Source: Protonemura montana (lineage: Eukaryota; Arthropoda; Insecta; Plecoptera; Nemouridae). From it: a DNA stretch of 64,000 nucleotides. This document shows positions 38,601 to 52,500 of the stretch, piece by piece. The translations under genes were made by a program, and so were the position numbers. The DNA lies in assembly GCA_947568835.1 (NCBI GenBank), contig OX387602.1:5240570-5304569 (forward strand), in the 5' to 3' direction. How positions within the stretch are numbered: position 1 is the first letter of the stretch; each line of letters begins with the position of its first letter. The notes under the pieces are model-generated. The model was not told the origin of the DNA, made no database searches, and saw only the letters and a list, made by a program, of their open reading frames with translations.

Positions 38601-41600
38601 GATTCCTTCCCGCGTTTTACAAAAGTAAATTGGAACTTGCAGAGGGTCAATTCTAGAATTGGCAAGTCTTATAAAAATAGAGGGCGTTCGGTTTGGTTTT
38701 GTGGTAGGCCTTTAAATATTTATGATTTTTAACGTTCCTTTTTAGTGGAACTAAATAGCTTTATTATAACTGTAAACTATGTAAAACAGAGAAGAGAGCT
38801 AGCTTTTATTATGGTTGGCAATTAAAATTAAATCGATGAACATAAATACAGACATGTAAAATTATTACAAAGCACTATGGCAAATCTTTTAATACACCTC
38901 ATAATTCGTCCCGACTTGCATCAATTGGCTTTCGTTTTCTTTTGCCCATTGAGCGTGAAAAGAAATCAACGTGCACAATCTGCAGAATCAATCACCCCTT
39001 GCCAACTCTCGTGCAGCTTTTGGCAATAGATTGCGTCAGCGGCAGCAAACAGAGGAGATTGGAAAGTCTGGTGTCACCGGTCACCAAACATTTATTAGTC
39101 AGCGACAATCATAGATTTGTGCACAGTTATTATTTCATTAGTCGTGGTTTAATTAATGGGACACTTGCAGTGTATTAGGACAGATAATTAAAAGGTTCTG
39201 TCCCAGCGTGATCTTCACGAGTCAGTTGACAGCGTGGACACTTTTCCGATCAAAATGAAAGGCGATTTTTACATTGTTTTCATTCGAACAATCACTAATT
39301 TGATACACCTGTGTCCAATGTGAAAATCTTTGATTATAAAACACAAAAGATTTGAAAGAAACTAAATTTGAAAATTAACGATCTAAATCGTCTCATTAAA
39401 CCAGTCCCAACACTATATCAGTTATAAATTTAGGCGAAAGTGCGAAATTGGCGTTTTCAATTTCGTTTCTGATCATTTTTGAAAGACTATTAAAAAAATG
39501 TAACACAAAATTTACCTGGCTAAAACTTCTTTGACGCATAAACATATTCCTTGACCTTCCTTACAAGAACCACGTTGTCTTGTACCTACGTAACAAGTAC
39601 ATACATCTTCGCAAGTTTACCCGCATACGAGAATATGCTTAATTTTAAATAATGAAACGACCTGCCTTAACGCGATTTGCACGAGAAGGCCGTTAGGGTC
39701 ACGCTACAGCCAGGTCATGGGACGTGTTTTTATAAGGGGTCAGCCGCACAGATGCACAATTTGCAGGCGTTTTGATGCAAATGCACATGCGCAAGTGCAT
39801 AGGACAACCATCAATTAAATTCCCTACCTTATATGACCGTATCGAACCTGGAACATGGTGTGCTAGCGTTGCTATCAGGAATCGCGCGTAGTTCTGTTCC
39901 ATCGTTTCTTGACCCTGATGATTGGGAATTTAAATACAGTACGGAAGTGAGCTTGGGTTTGCCATTCCTGGTGCCTTCAGATTTAGATATCGACCGACGA
40001 TGTAGAACACTGGACCAACGTTAAATGCATGCAAAGATCGATTCGGTATTTGCGGTAATGGCTTACCATAATTACTTGTTTTGTGACTCTTGTAAACCAA
40101 TAAAAAATCTAATTCGAATAATTATATTGTAAAAATGGCATGCTGAATCACCCATGGCCGGATCCACAAAGTAGAGCTTAGCTCTCGATAATTTGGGGGT
40201 AAAGTTGTATTTCTGAAAATCTGGTAATACCGTCTGTGATTGGCTTATCAGGTTCAATTTAAAATAGGTGATTTAGATCCGGCCCCTGCAACGTAATCAA
40301 GAATTTGAAACTATCATGGTGACGACTGAGAATACTAAAAATGTCATTCCCCACAAGAAAAATGGAAGTCATTGTTAGCAATTTTCCTGGCATCGACCCC
40401 GTTTATAAGAGACACACACATTCCTTAGTCCTGAACACTCCAGTTTTTCCCGTGTGTGTGTTCTTCGAAGAAACAATGGGGGGAAGATTAGTAGTATAAG
40501 TATGCAACTAGTGTCTCATAAAATACAGACAAATCACAACTTCATGACTTTCTTAGCTCAAGATGCAAATAAGGGTTTGGTTAACGACTCACTTTATGTG
40601 CTACCTATGGAGGTCACTCAGTATTCATGACAATTTGCAAGAACTAAGATCTAATCCATCCAAGACTGACAGTTTTTCTTGACAGATACAACACATTGTT
40701 TTGTGTTCACTATTCTTGCATTGGTCTGAGTTCTCTTCGTTGAACATCATAACGCCTCTTTTAATTGCATCCAAACACAACGAATTTGATTCAAAGTTTG
40801 AAACACAATTGCATCGTACATAACTTTAATGCATCACATGTCAGGTTTGAGTGTTGTACAAAACGAAAGTTCTGTACAAGATACATTATTTAACATAAAA
40901 TGTATGGAAACTGTTCCTTATTTTATTACTTGAATAGAATTTCCTAAAAGCCCCATATTTAACCATCGATGTGTATTGTGATAAACAGAGTACCGTAATA
41001 ATTTTCTCCGACACTCCATTATTGAGGCAATAGCAAATCTATGAAAAGATGGTCCACTCTCTATAATTTCACTTGGCCGGCTCCAATTGTAACCAAATTA
41101 TTCCGCTCATAATCCATATTGTTAACAGTTACACCCTTTAAATGCGAGCGGAATATTCCTAGGAACGTGGTTCCTTCGCCGACGGATCTCTTTTGTCGTT
41201 CGCGCATCTACGATCGGCATGGCTGGCCAAACTCTTAGCCGAAATATAACAACAGTCGATCAAATTACTCATCGGCAACTGATGCGAAGAGTTTAATTTC
41301 CCTGGTTTCTGTTTGTTTGACGATAGATGTCATTTTAGAGTTTTAATTGTCACAGCCGTTGAATTCGAGTGAACAGAATGACGGGCGAGTGGCTACGAGC
41401 CCGCGTAACTAATCAAAAGAGTGTATCGAAATCGGAAACCAGCAGGAAATCTTCTGCGATCTTGGAAACGCGTTCGAGTGATTTCCGGGCACGCCGCGAG
41501 TGGCTTTGGCGTGGCAGCAGGAGGTAATTTCGTCTTCTGTTGACGTCTAAACGTTTTATTGCACCCCGTGCAAGTGTAATTGAATTGAAAAGATGCCTAT

Positions 41601-43415
41601 CACGATGATCTTGTTGAATGCAAACGCCTTGCAATTCCAATATGCAGCACGCGGCCAGAAGAGAATAATTTTCTTGAGCTTAGATATGGACTCAAGATGA
41701 TTGACTTTTAAATTGTTACTCACGATAAGTCCAGCGTACACACATTTTTTCGTACATCTTGCGTGAACTAATGATCACTTCGATGCCAATGTACAGATAC
41801 CTTTTTCCATGCTTATTTTTATCAATCTCCTACACAAACTTCCGCACGAATGTTCTACACCAGCGCAATGGTGTGGAAAAATTCATAATTAGACCGTCGC
41901 TCAGAAAATCACCCATGGTGTGATCAAAGCTACTCCTTCCCATCAATTTGCTTCCCATATAAAAACACCCTTTCGAATCAAAACAAACTCAGCTGTATAA
42001 TTATCCCAATCCATTGTTTTTTTAATGCCGATTGATTTGTAACAGTGATTGGAAACGGTTGTCTGTAATTGGGCAAAGAATGCAGGGAGGGGGGAGCGGC
42101 TGTCGATGGTATACGTATTTCGCACAGACCAAGATCTTTGTCTCCTTCCGAATTAATTTCTACGGCTCCTGGAAATAACTTTCTATTGATTCTGCACCAC
42201 CGATGAACCATTGAACGAGTGCGGTTTCATCATTTCTGTTGCAATCCGTCATGGTCACTGTTCATTGGTTTAATACAGCAAAATGCGTTCACTGCTTAAC
42301 CATCTCGCAGCAAAATCTCTCACTGAGCACACAAAAGAGATGTCCGATTCTCAGTTTTAATATCATTTTTCTTGGACTTCATCTTCCAATGATGCGATCA
42401 TAATTTTTACCATGAAATTGTTGGATTTTCGGTGGCACGCCGATCCCATCACTGATCTCTCCCTCGGAAGCTTCACTGTACCGGTAATCAACTATTATTC
42501 ACTTCTTTGTGTTCCGCTCTCGTTTGAGTGTTAAGAAAAATCACACTCTCATTTTCTGCTAAATTATTAAAGATAAAGGCTGTAGCCACGAGCTGTTTGG
42601 CATTACTTTTCAAGCGACAATTCCTAATAGTCCAGCTTCAAGCTCTGTTTTAATTAAACTCCAAAAGAATGAGTACTTTCATTTAGCTCTGTCACAAGCG
42701 ATAGATTGTGTACGGTTAATTTCAAGCTATGCAGTTCTTGGCCGTCGTGGTGTCCACCACATTAGCGTTAAACACTAACGAGCGTATGATGAGCTAAAAT
42801 CGCGGGAAAGGGTGGCGTTGGAGTGGCGTCTGGCCTACGCTTTTGGAGGCTGCGTGGAAGAGAGTGAATTGCCGGAAGCGTGGCAACGGAAAGCGAAAGG
42901 ATGACCAATGTTTGGGGAAGGAGGAGGCGGGCCAGGAGAATCCTCTGAGGGTCCAGTCACTCTTAGCAAGAGTTAAGTGACATAACCAGTAGCGATCGGC
43001 TATCGATAGGTATTTGATCGCAGTGATCAACTGCTTTATGGTCTCGTGTTTGAACACTTTTAAGTGCAGCTGCAATAAAACAGGTTGGTTAATAAAACTA
43101 CGTGTTCAGTGATTACCGCGATGGGGGGGTGTATGATCGTTTACTTTTGATAGATGATGTGGATTATTTATTGCATGGTGATCATCAACGTGAGATTTAA
43201 TTTTGTCCAATAGCTTCAGCAGCTTTATTCGCTCGCTTATGAAAAGTGCAAATTCTATTTCTTCTAGATTGTGCGACATGACGAAGTTCTGCCAGCTGTT
43301 GTGTGAATATGAGGAATGCATATGACGAACGTGTATTTTGTGAAGTGTTTTTTTAGACAATTTTCTTGCTCCCCAGGATGTTTGCCTGCTTGTGACCAAA
43401 GAAAATTGAAGCACA
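35697..43415. other. stretch without a recognised gene (upstream of the cadherin)
   Basis: AT-rich sequence upstream of the cadherin start exon. It should hold the cadherin promoter and perhaps a 5'UTR exon, neither of which I can place. The ORF at 39833-40024 has a somewhat coding-like end (SFLDPDDWEFKYSTE) but no clear donor or family. Confidence 0.4.
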
Positions 43416-43500
43416 ATGACGTACGGAAAAAGAAGAGGATATTTCTCCTCTCCGATGCTCGTACTTTTAACAGCGGCATCATTATTCACTCTCTGCAATG
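43416..43500 (+). CDS. cadherin exon 1: signal peptide
   Basis: ATG to a strong donor (AAT G|gtaagt), 28 codons plus one base. It encodes MTYGKRRGYFSSP followed by the hydrophobic core MLVLLTAASLFTLC. The phase-1 end joins the GA at the start of exon 2 to give LCNG-CQFYP, with signal cleavage expected near CNG. The intron to exon 2 is 4.2 kb. Confidence 0.8.
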
Positions 43501-46500
43501 GTAAGTAACACCTTCATACCCGTTGATTGCAAGCTATACAGTTATAAGCCAGCAAAATATATTAGGTTTCTCTGCGGTTCCTTTTGTTTCCGGTAAGTAC
43601 TAAATGAAAATGTGGTTTCTTTGGTCCATGCAATCGCTCGAGTAAAATGATCTGCAATTAAATGCGTTATATTCCTCCATTACTATCAGCATGATGGGCT
43701 GCACTTCATGATATAATTGACGAATTGGTTGAAAAGTTTTATGTAAGCATGTGCGCCAAACTGCCAAAGTAACTGTAAAACGCTCGTAATAAAACTTAAA
43801 ATACAATTTCTTGTTGGTCATTGGTAATGGTGCAAAATAGCATGACCAAAGCACCGTTCCTCATTAGAAGATGCGTACGTACGTTGTTCAAATCTCTTGC
43901 ATTAATTAATAATTAAAGGTTCATTGTCATATAATTAAAGTTTAATATAAAACACGTCGTAATTACCACTTGATGAATGAACTTTCTGAAATCACTACAT
44001 CATTCACCAACACTCTGTAAGCTGTAAGGTATACGAAAGAAGAGTTGTACATTTCAAAGACAAAATTTCTTACAAGCAATGCAGCTGCCAATCGACAAAA
44101 ACAAAATTTTCTATCACTTGAATACCGAAACAACAACAATCTTGACGATAAATCTTTAGTCTGTTTAACCTCTTTCCGTAAAGGATCATGTCTCTCAGGA
44201 TCAAAGGACAATAACTCGAAGTCATTGACATTGAGCATTACGAATAAGAGATCATGTCCTGTCGTAAACAGCGACTGCATTTGCATGCCAAAGACGACCA
44301 GAGTGCGCTGAGCGTGACGCGTGCGTCTGCGGCGTCGGCGTCTTGCGCAGCCATGTCTGTGGTCATTAGACGCCGCTCTGCTACTCTTTGCCACCAGATC
44401 TGGGGATGGCACGTTTCTTCACCCTCTAGCAGCACCGGATCTTCAACCGGCTGCTCACATATATCATCTTCCGGTGATAAGTGTCTAACCTTCAGTTTTT
44501 AGACAGGGGCGATTAGAATAGAATAATTCAAAACACGCGTTTTTTGTGATCTCTCGGCGATGTGCTATAATAATTATGATAAAATGTAATTTCTCTTTCC
44601 GGTTGCGGTTGTGGACATTTTCTCATAGAATACTAAGTGTAACATCAGCTGGTGGTACGATAGTTTAGTAATGCTGTCAATCTTGTAATAGCCGTAAACT
44701 GTGGTAAATCAAATCCACAATTTTGTTAAATGATGCAACGAAAATGTGGTGTTTCGCTAATAATATGCGAGTATTTACTTTCATTTATTTATGAATTGAT
44801 CAATTAAAACAGCATCTTGTTACCCAATAAACTGGGGACATGGCGACCGGAATAAAATTTAAAAAATATTTTAATTTTATGAAAGGCGTGCGCCAATTGC
44901 GGAGACAATATGCAAATCAATACATTTTGTGAATTACAGAAATTTCACTTCTGAAACGCAATTTTTTTAAATACATTCATGACATTTTTTAGAATAACTG
45001 GTCCATAAACCGACAGGGTTGTGTCACGGAAACTTTTTCCTCACGAACGTGCAAGAACTTTCTTCAATGTCAACGTTCGAGTTTCTTCCGACCTCTCAAT
45101 GCACGTACAACTTCGAATCCAGCACTCGCTTATTCGCGCGTTGCAGTCTCCAGGCTTAGCGAGCTACTAGGCGTGCGGTGGGTGAAACCACAATTAGTTA
45201 AGAACGTCGTCTCTTCGTCCGCAGCCACTGGTCAAAGCCCAGAGGGATTGACGACCATTTATCCGCAATCTACAGGAACAGATATTTGTTTAAATAGGGA
45301 GGACTATCAATTTTCTTGACAAGGTAACGTGATTGCAAGCAGAGATTGAGAGATGCACGTTCTTCGTCCTTCTCGTACAAAATAAGGCAAGGTAAATACA
45401 GCCAAAACACCGAGCTTTCAGTTCAGCACACAAAGTTAATTTCGTTCTTGTAATAGGCATTATATTAAAGTAAATGAATCATGTTTTATTACCTGTTGTC
45501 ACGATGAAAGCGATGTTATGTTTGACGTTTTATCAGTCGTGTCTTTTTTGTCAGATCTCATGATCTTTAAATTCAACTTCTTTGACAATGGAGCACTTTA
45601 AAAATCTGTGATTACGGCAATTTGCTTCAGGGATATCAAACATTTGAAACAGCTTAGCATGCTGTTTATTTTCCATCAAGAAAAAAAAACTCTCCGTATA
45701 AATCATAGCTGGGACACATGCTGAGTCTATTAGACTAGTTTTCGTTTCATAGCTCACCTTTTATTACCCAGTATCATTTGTCGTTACTCCACAAAACGAA
45801 AGCTTTCTTTGCGAAGTTTTTACGACAGAGACATTAAAATATTGACACCCTTGGATTAGGTTATTAGTTTTTTTCTGCAAGTCATTTGCAAGTCAATTAT
45901 CCGATGCGTATTATTACCGTTCAAGTAGACACACTAACAGTTGTATTATATTTTAACATTTTCTGTGTACTTTCACCGGTGGTTCTGTACCACCACCACC
46001 ACCACCACTGTCAGAGCCACCATATATGCACAATGCGACGGAGTCGCTGACAATACGTCTGTATGTTTGCCCCTTTGAAAGAAAAGAGAGCGAAAGTGGC
46101 CAGTGTATGTAGACGCTTCAATACACATTTAATCTGAGCAATTACCTAAATGCCATGCATTGTACAGTCACGATGATGCTAATTATATTTTATGATTAGT
46201 CGCAGCGAGATTCAATTCTAATACTATTTATTTAATTTTTATATTAAACTTATTGTCACAACTGCAGGTTGCGAAATGATGCGTTGCGATTGAATAAAAC
46301 GCGGCGAGAAGCAAAGTCTAACGCAATTCAATTAAAAAAATGCTGCGAGCTGCACATGCCATCGGTTACTTTTCAGCGATTTTTCTTCTATCTAATTCTA
46401 GAATCACGCTACTTGGTAATCAATTACAATCAATTACGAAACAAAAGTAGAAGTTTTCTTCTGCTTCATTGACTTTGATGAGGAACAAAAATGATATTTT

Positions 46501-49500
46501 TTGGTGGCATGCCAGTCTTACATAAATTTGTAGACCACTCCTATTGAAGAAAGAATGGCTTTTACTCGAGACAAGAATCTACAAATTACAGCCAACTGAG
46601 AAATCGCATCGTAATCGAATAAACTTCCTTTTCAAGGCAAGAAAAAAGTGGTCTGATGACAGAAGAAGCGTGCTAAAGGAAACACGGAGGAATTCATTAG
46701 CATCTTACAACTAAATAAATTGTTATGGAATTGGGTGGCCTAGAAAATGACCGCAGCGATTCCTGCTTCGCGATTTTTTTCCATCCAACGTTTAACAACA
46801 TATAAAATGTTTACTATATTTGCAGCGGTATTTTTCCTCCTTTTCCCTCCCCCACAAAACGATGCTCGCTGCAAAGCACGGATGACGCGCGTGGCGTGAC
46901 CAAAACACAGACGAGACCATGCGCCAAACAGAGCAGAAATGCACCACAGGCCGATTTAGATCCATAAGTCTCGAAAGCCTAACTACATCGCGCACTGCTC
47001 GCGTACCGTGGGCGTGCCCCGAAGACTTTGGTATCGTGCTCGAGGCACGCGAATCCACAAACTGTACATCGGAAGGGCACTCGCGGTACCAATTACGAGT
47101 ACGACGATCTCTTCAATTAGTAATGGTTGAGATTTAATGCTCCATCTATTTCAAATATCTCGCGGCGTCTAGTAACGTTTATTACGTTTATCGTTTGATA
47201 ATTGATTCAGATTTATCTTGTTTAGGATAAACTCGATTTATATATTGATTCCGAGTGACTGATGCTTACAATATTTGCTATGTTTTACAGGAATGTTTCG
47301 AATGTTTGAAACTGTCTTTTTGTTGTGTTATAGTGCAATATGCTATTACATTTTCCCAGATACTTGCCTGACATACAATTATCTTTATTCTTCATGCTTT
47401 GCTTGGTCTTTGCAAGTTCATATCGGCACAAATCAGTCATATTAAAATACTAAAGACACGTGCATAACACAACATTTACCATAAGTACCGTGTAAGTAGT
47501 AGTTACGATAACTATGCAGCATTATTCATAATAATTGCGCTTTCAACCTCTCAGAAACAGTCGTTTTACACAGCATATACTTCAACTAGAAGAGACGTCG
47601 TCAAATTACACTATAAGCAATTAAAACTTCAATAAATTATACGTCCTGTTCTTAGCACCCGGCACTTATTTCAATCATCTTGTTGTTTCCATTGTGCTAA
47701 CTTGATCTTCGGCGGCTTTCTTTCAGGATGCCAGTTCTACCCGATCGGCGAGTACCTCCGGTTCGTCAGGGTGCCGGAGAATGTGCCTGTCGGCGGGGAG
47801 GTCCTCAGGGTGGAACTTCATCCGAGGAAGAATCTCAGTCTGCAGCCTGTAGACAAGGTAATTACCACTGAGACTGACACCCGAAAGGCGCCAGGCACCA
47901 CGGGTCAATTAAAATTGATGCGTCATGTACATACAACTGCAAAGACCGATCTTTTGTATTTTTTTTTAGTTACGTGCAGTCTAAAATTAAGATGGCTTGA
48001 AACATTCTTGAAAGTCCAAGTATACTATGTGTTGAAATGTGTGTTTGGATATTTTTAGTTCTAGTCAAAGCGGACGGGGACTGTTGGATTTTAAAGGATC
48101 TACTGATATATATTAATTTACATTTGCAGGCGGAGGATGCACAGTACTTTTCTGTGAAAGATGTGGACAAGAAAACGGTGTCTGTTGTCTTGGCGAAGTC
48201 GTTGGATGAACTTGTGGACAGCACGAACCCACAAAATGTGCTGAAATTTCGTTTGGTTTGCGATTTCGACGACGGCGATGATACGGTAAGCATTGAGCGT
48301 ACCCAGATTAGAGTTATCATACATTTACTTTGAGTATGTGAAGGAAATTGGGTTCTCTTGATGTGTATTGGACCAATAAGTTAGAAAATGTCAGCTCATA
48401 TTGTCCTCCAGGCATTTGCTTAGAGAGTACCTTGAGGTTTCAAATATCCTCTCTTTTACAAAATGAAATGGAGTATGCTTCGACAAGGTGTCTCACGAGC
48501 GCCGTTCGTTCGAGCTTTGAACCGGAAATAATCCTGATTTCCTTGGCCTTTAATGCAATTTGTTAATACATCTTTCTACCGATGTGACAATTCTCACTTA
48601 AATTTCACTCATGGAAATATGTATCAACGCGTTGTTAGTTATCATTATGTTAAACCAAATTAACAAATTTGAACCCGGGCCTACTGTAGGAAGTTAGTAG
48701 GTCCAATGGGTCCAGTGGTGCTAGTGGCACAATAAAGTAGCGAGGAGAACGCAACGCTTCACGCACGCACACGCATACCTACGTTTAACAGATGGAGAAT
48801 TTGGTGCGTAAATGACATTCGTGTCGATGAATTGGACTGCGAGATTGCGCAGAAAAGGCCCTTAGCACGAAACCCTCGTGATTCGATTATCTTGCACATA
48901 GATATCTCTAGAGTCGACCTTCCACATAAGTAGTTACCATTTTCACCTCGAGTTCCAGCACGACTTTTTACGCATTTTTCGTGCGAAACTTAAAATATCA
49001 CAGAAACAAAGTTTAGGCGTTTCCTGGCCAATTAGCTTAGGCTCATTACCGTATTTTTGTACTGATAACAGATCGGTTAATCGGGAACACTTTGGTAAAT
49101 ATCGGATGTGAGCAATTACGATTGGTTTCAATTGTCAAATGCCAATGTTGACAAATTGTTAAATTGTCTCTAAATGCTTGCCCTCATTCCTAATCCGACA
49201 GTTCCTAATGACAAAAGCCAGAGTCTCTACAAGTAACCCGTTTAGGTTTAAAAGAGATTTGAAATCTCAAAGCCCTCGCTCATTATGACCGAAATAAAAG
49301 CGCAACTTAATCCTGCAGATTTCATCGTATCTTTCGGTGACCGTCTACGTGGAAGACATCAACGACCACTCGCCAAAGTTTCTTCGCACGCCGTACGAAG
49401 TTACTGTTGACGAGTTGACGCCGATCGGGCTGACCCTGTTCCGAGGCATCCACGCCGTGGATCAGGACAAGCCCAACACCCCCAACTCAGACGTGCAGTA

Positions 49501-52500
49501 CTCGATCGTTGACGGCAACGAGAAGGGCAAGTTCTCTCTGGAGAGCAGTCACAAGGCGTCGTTGGTGCTGCGAAAACCTCTCGACTACGACGCCGGGGAT
49601 ACTAGCTTCCGGCTCACTATCATGGCTTCGGTAAGTTGGGCATGAGGAGGTTGTAGGGTACACTTGCAGGGGGCTTTTTCGCCCCCATTAAAAGTTGACG
49701 CCACTTTTTGGGAGCCATCTTGCAACTAAAGCAGGTTGAAAATATCACATTCGTTATTTATGTGATAATTCAAAAAGAGTTTTAATTATCAAGTGCGGTT
49801 GATAATTCAATACAAATTTGACTGCCGAGAAATGTTTTCCATAGCTTTTAAATTGTAATAATCTGCAAAATAAGAATGACTCATTCTATAAGAACTCAGT
49901 GTTAAGAACACTTTTAAATACTTCTTGGCTAGGGAGTCTTAATTAGCAATGAAATATCAGTACTACTTCCTTATTTCTAAGATACTTGGGTGAAATGTTT
50001 TATTCACGTATTGTGGCCTCTCTTCACACTCTACCTGACATCCTTGGAATTGGGAATAATTTTTTTTTTATGAATGTAGTACTAGTATAAGCCCAGTAAT
50101 GCATGTCAAAAACAGCAAGCCTTCGCTGCCAATGCACTCGTAAGTTTTATTGCTTTGGTTAAATTACCAAACAACACAATGTTATGGGCAAGTGCAGTAA
50201 AAGTCGGTCATAAAATATGCATTTGGCAAAAAAAGGATGTGTCTGATATGACAAATTGAACATAAAAATTTTGTTTTGCAGAGAAATAAATGGAAGCGGT
50301 GTAGCCTTGCCTTTCGGTTGCCTCATGAAACACCTTAGCATAAGACTCCAGACTGTATTGATAGACATTTACTGTCCCAATTAACTGATAAGAATGTAAT
50401 TACACGGCGAGATGTGCTGAGTTCTTTAATCAGTGAGATTGACGAAGTTCTTCGAGTTCCAAAAGATGCTCTCACAAGATTTATTTGTGGCTAGCTGAAT
50501 CTACCACCAACTGATGATGAGGATCATATGTTTCTATAGTTCAAGTCGGTGATCCCATCATGTTCTAGTTGTTTCCACAACAGAAGATAAAATCTGGCTG
50601 CAACTAAAGTAATTTGATCTCACGCACAGGTGGCTACATTGTATTGATATGTACCTTGTAATTTAGCTAAACTCGTTCTACAAAACAAATCAGAACGCAA
50701 ACCAAAGGCGATCAAAAACGTGATAAAATTGTACAAAATTATATAGCGTGCGTTTCCTTCTTCCAGGACCGGGGCTCGCCTCCCAAAAACACAACGACGG
50801 TGATAGTGGTTACCGTCATAGACAATGATAATCTGAATCCAACCTTTACCGAAGATGTCTACAAGACGCAAGTCACGGAGTTCTTCCCCCTAACGGTGAG
50901 CAAGCGACGTTTTAGTACGTTTTAAGTAAACATTCGCATCATTTCATTGCTTAATTTATTTATAATATTCAGATAATTGGGGATCAATAGACTAACCGTC
51001 TCGGGGCTATAACTGCGTAATGCAAATCACTAGGATTAGAAAGGAAAATAATGTACCAGTATTATTTTGTGCTAATGGAAGGTTATGTTAAATGTTTACA
51101 ATATATTCAACAATGTTGTCATTAGATTTTTAAAAGTTGCTTTACCTATTGTGAGATCATCGTTAGTGAGCAAGCCCTCATAACAACTTCATTTTGACCC
51201 TAATGTTATGTTTTTAAAATCACCCGCGCTTAATCCTGTTTTTAAAATAGATGCAGCTTTGACATACATGACATGACACCCACTCAGTTGTGGCTTTATG
51301 GTGTCACCACTTTGGACATCTGATCCATTTTATTTTATTTCATTTTGGCTATCCATGCAGATAATCTCCCGGTTCACAGAGACTAAATGCTTTTTACACA
51401 CGTGACATGCATTGCGCCTGTCGGTTGTGACCTATTCGAAATCGTGCAATTGGCTAACTTGTGTACTTGCATTTTTAAAATAATATACGAGTTTAGTACG
51501 TGTGACGGTGGTAATAGCGATGAGATCAGCAATTTTCATATGGCAATTTAAATAAAAAAGTGATGTGTGTAAAAAGTTCAATCTTCTTGCAAAACAAACT
51601 AAATGTTACAATTTACATGCTAATTATTTTCACATGTACTTGCACCTTTCAGAAGAGTTCGTAGGTTTTAAAATGTTCTGTAATTCTGGCCCAAAGCCTT
51701 TTGTCCGAAATCCTTGACAAAAAACCTTCTATCACTACTGTGTCAATTTCCGCACAGATCATTGGTCAATGTTGAAATATTTTCATAATATTCTGTGCCT
51801 TCATAAATAAATCAGCTAAAGACAGCAGCGGCGTCGTGATCTTTTCAAGTAATCTAATGCAGCATATGGCTCAATCATTTTTAACGTCATCTTGCGGGAG
51901 CGAAAGTCGAGTGATAAGTTGGTTCTCACTAAATATAGGTACCGTATATGCTATGAGTCATTTCTGATAGGAAGTATCATATTTTGATTGTCATGGGAAC
52001 AGAGCCACTTGTCTACAAGGTATTCACTGTTAACTGATGAAAAAATACAACGAAAATTCCCTGCTACATGATAAATCGATCTTAACAAAAGGACCATATT
52101 GTAAATAGAAAATTGCATACATGAAAAACATAGCGAAAGTGAATCGTTCCAGCAATAACTCTTAAAAATATGATACTCTTAAATCTAGACTGACGCAATA
52201 TTTTTCTGTAGGGCAAAAAAATCCACAAAGAGTTGAAGTTTTCACCGCCGATCGCTGCGTACGACGAAGACATCGGCATAGACACCCCAATCCGGTACGA
52301 CCTACTCGCGGGGAACGAACGGGGCATGTTCTCCATAAACCCGCGTAACGGTACCCTGTTCTTGGAGAGAGAAATCGATCTGGACGAAGAACACACGCTA
52401 CCGGGAAACACTTTCTCGCTGCAGGTGCAAGCGTCTCAAGCTGACAACCCTCTTAAGACATCGGTCGCACGCATCGAGATCGAAGTCCTCGACTTAAACG

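Noticed and set aside
39833-40024. 63-codon plus-strand ORF with a coding-like end
   Set aside because: It could be an exon after tatcag, but it has no good donor, no family and no partner exon; too weak to call.
43106-43498. 130-codon minus-strand ORF opposite the cadherin signal exon
   Set aside because: It has no domain or signal and no splice-bounded frame. The plus strand has a start, a signal peptide and a phase-matched donor.
45992-46012. CAC trinucleotide run
   Set aside because: A short microsatellite of about six units, not in a supportable reading frame.
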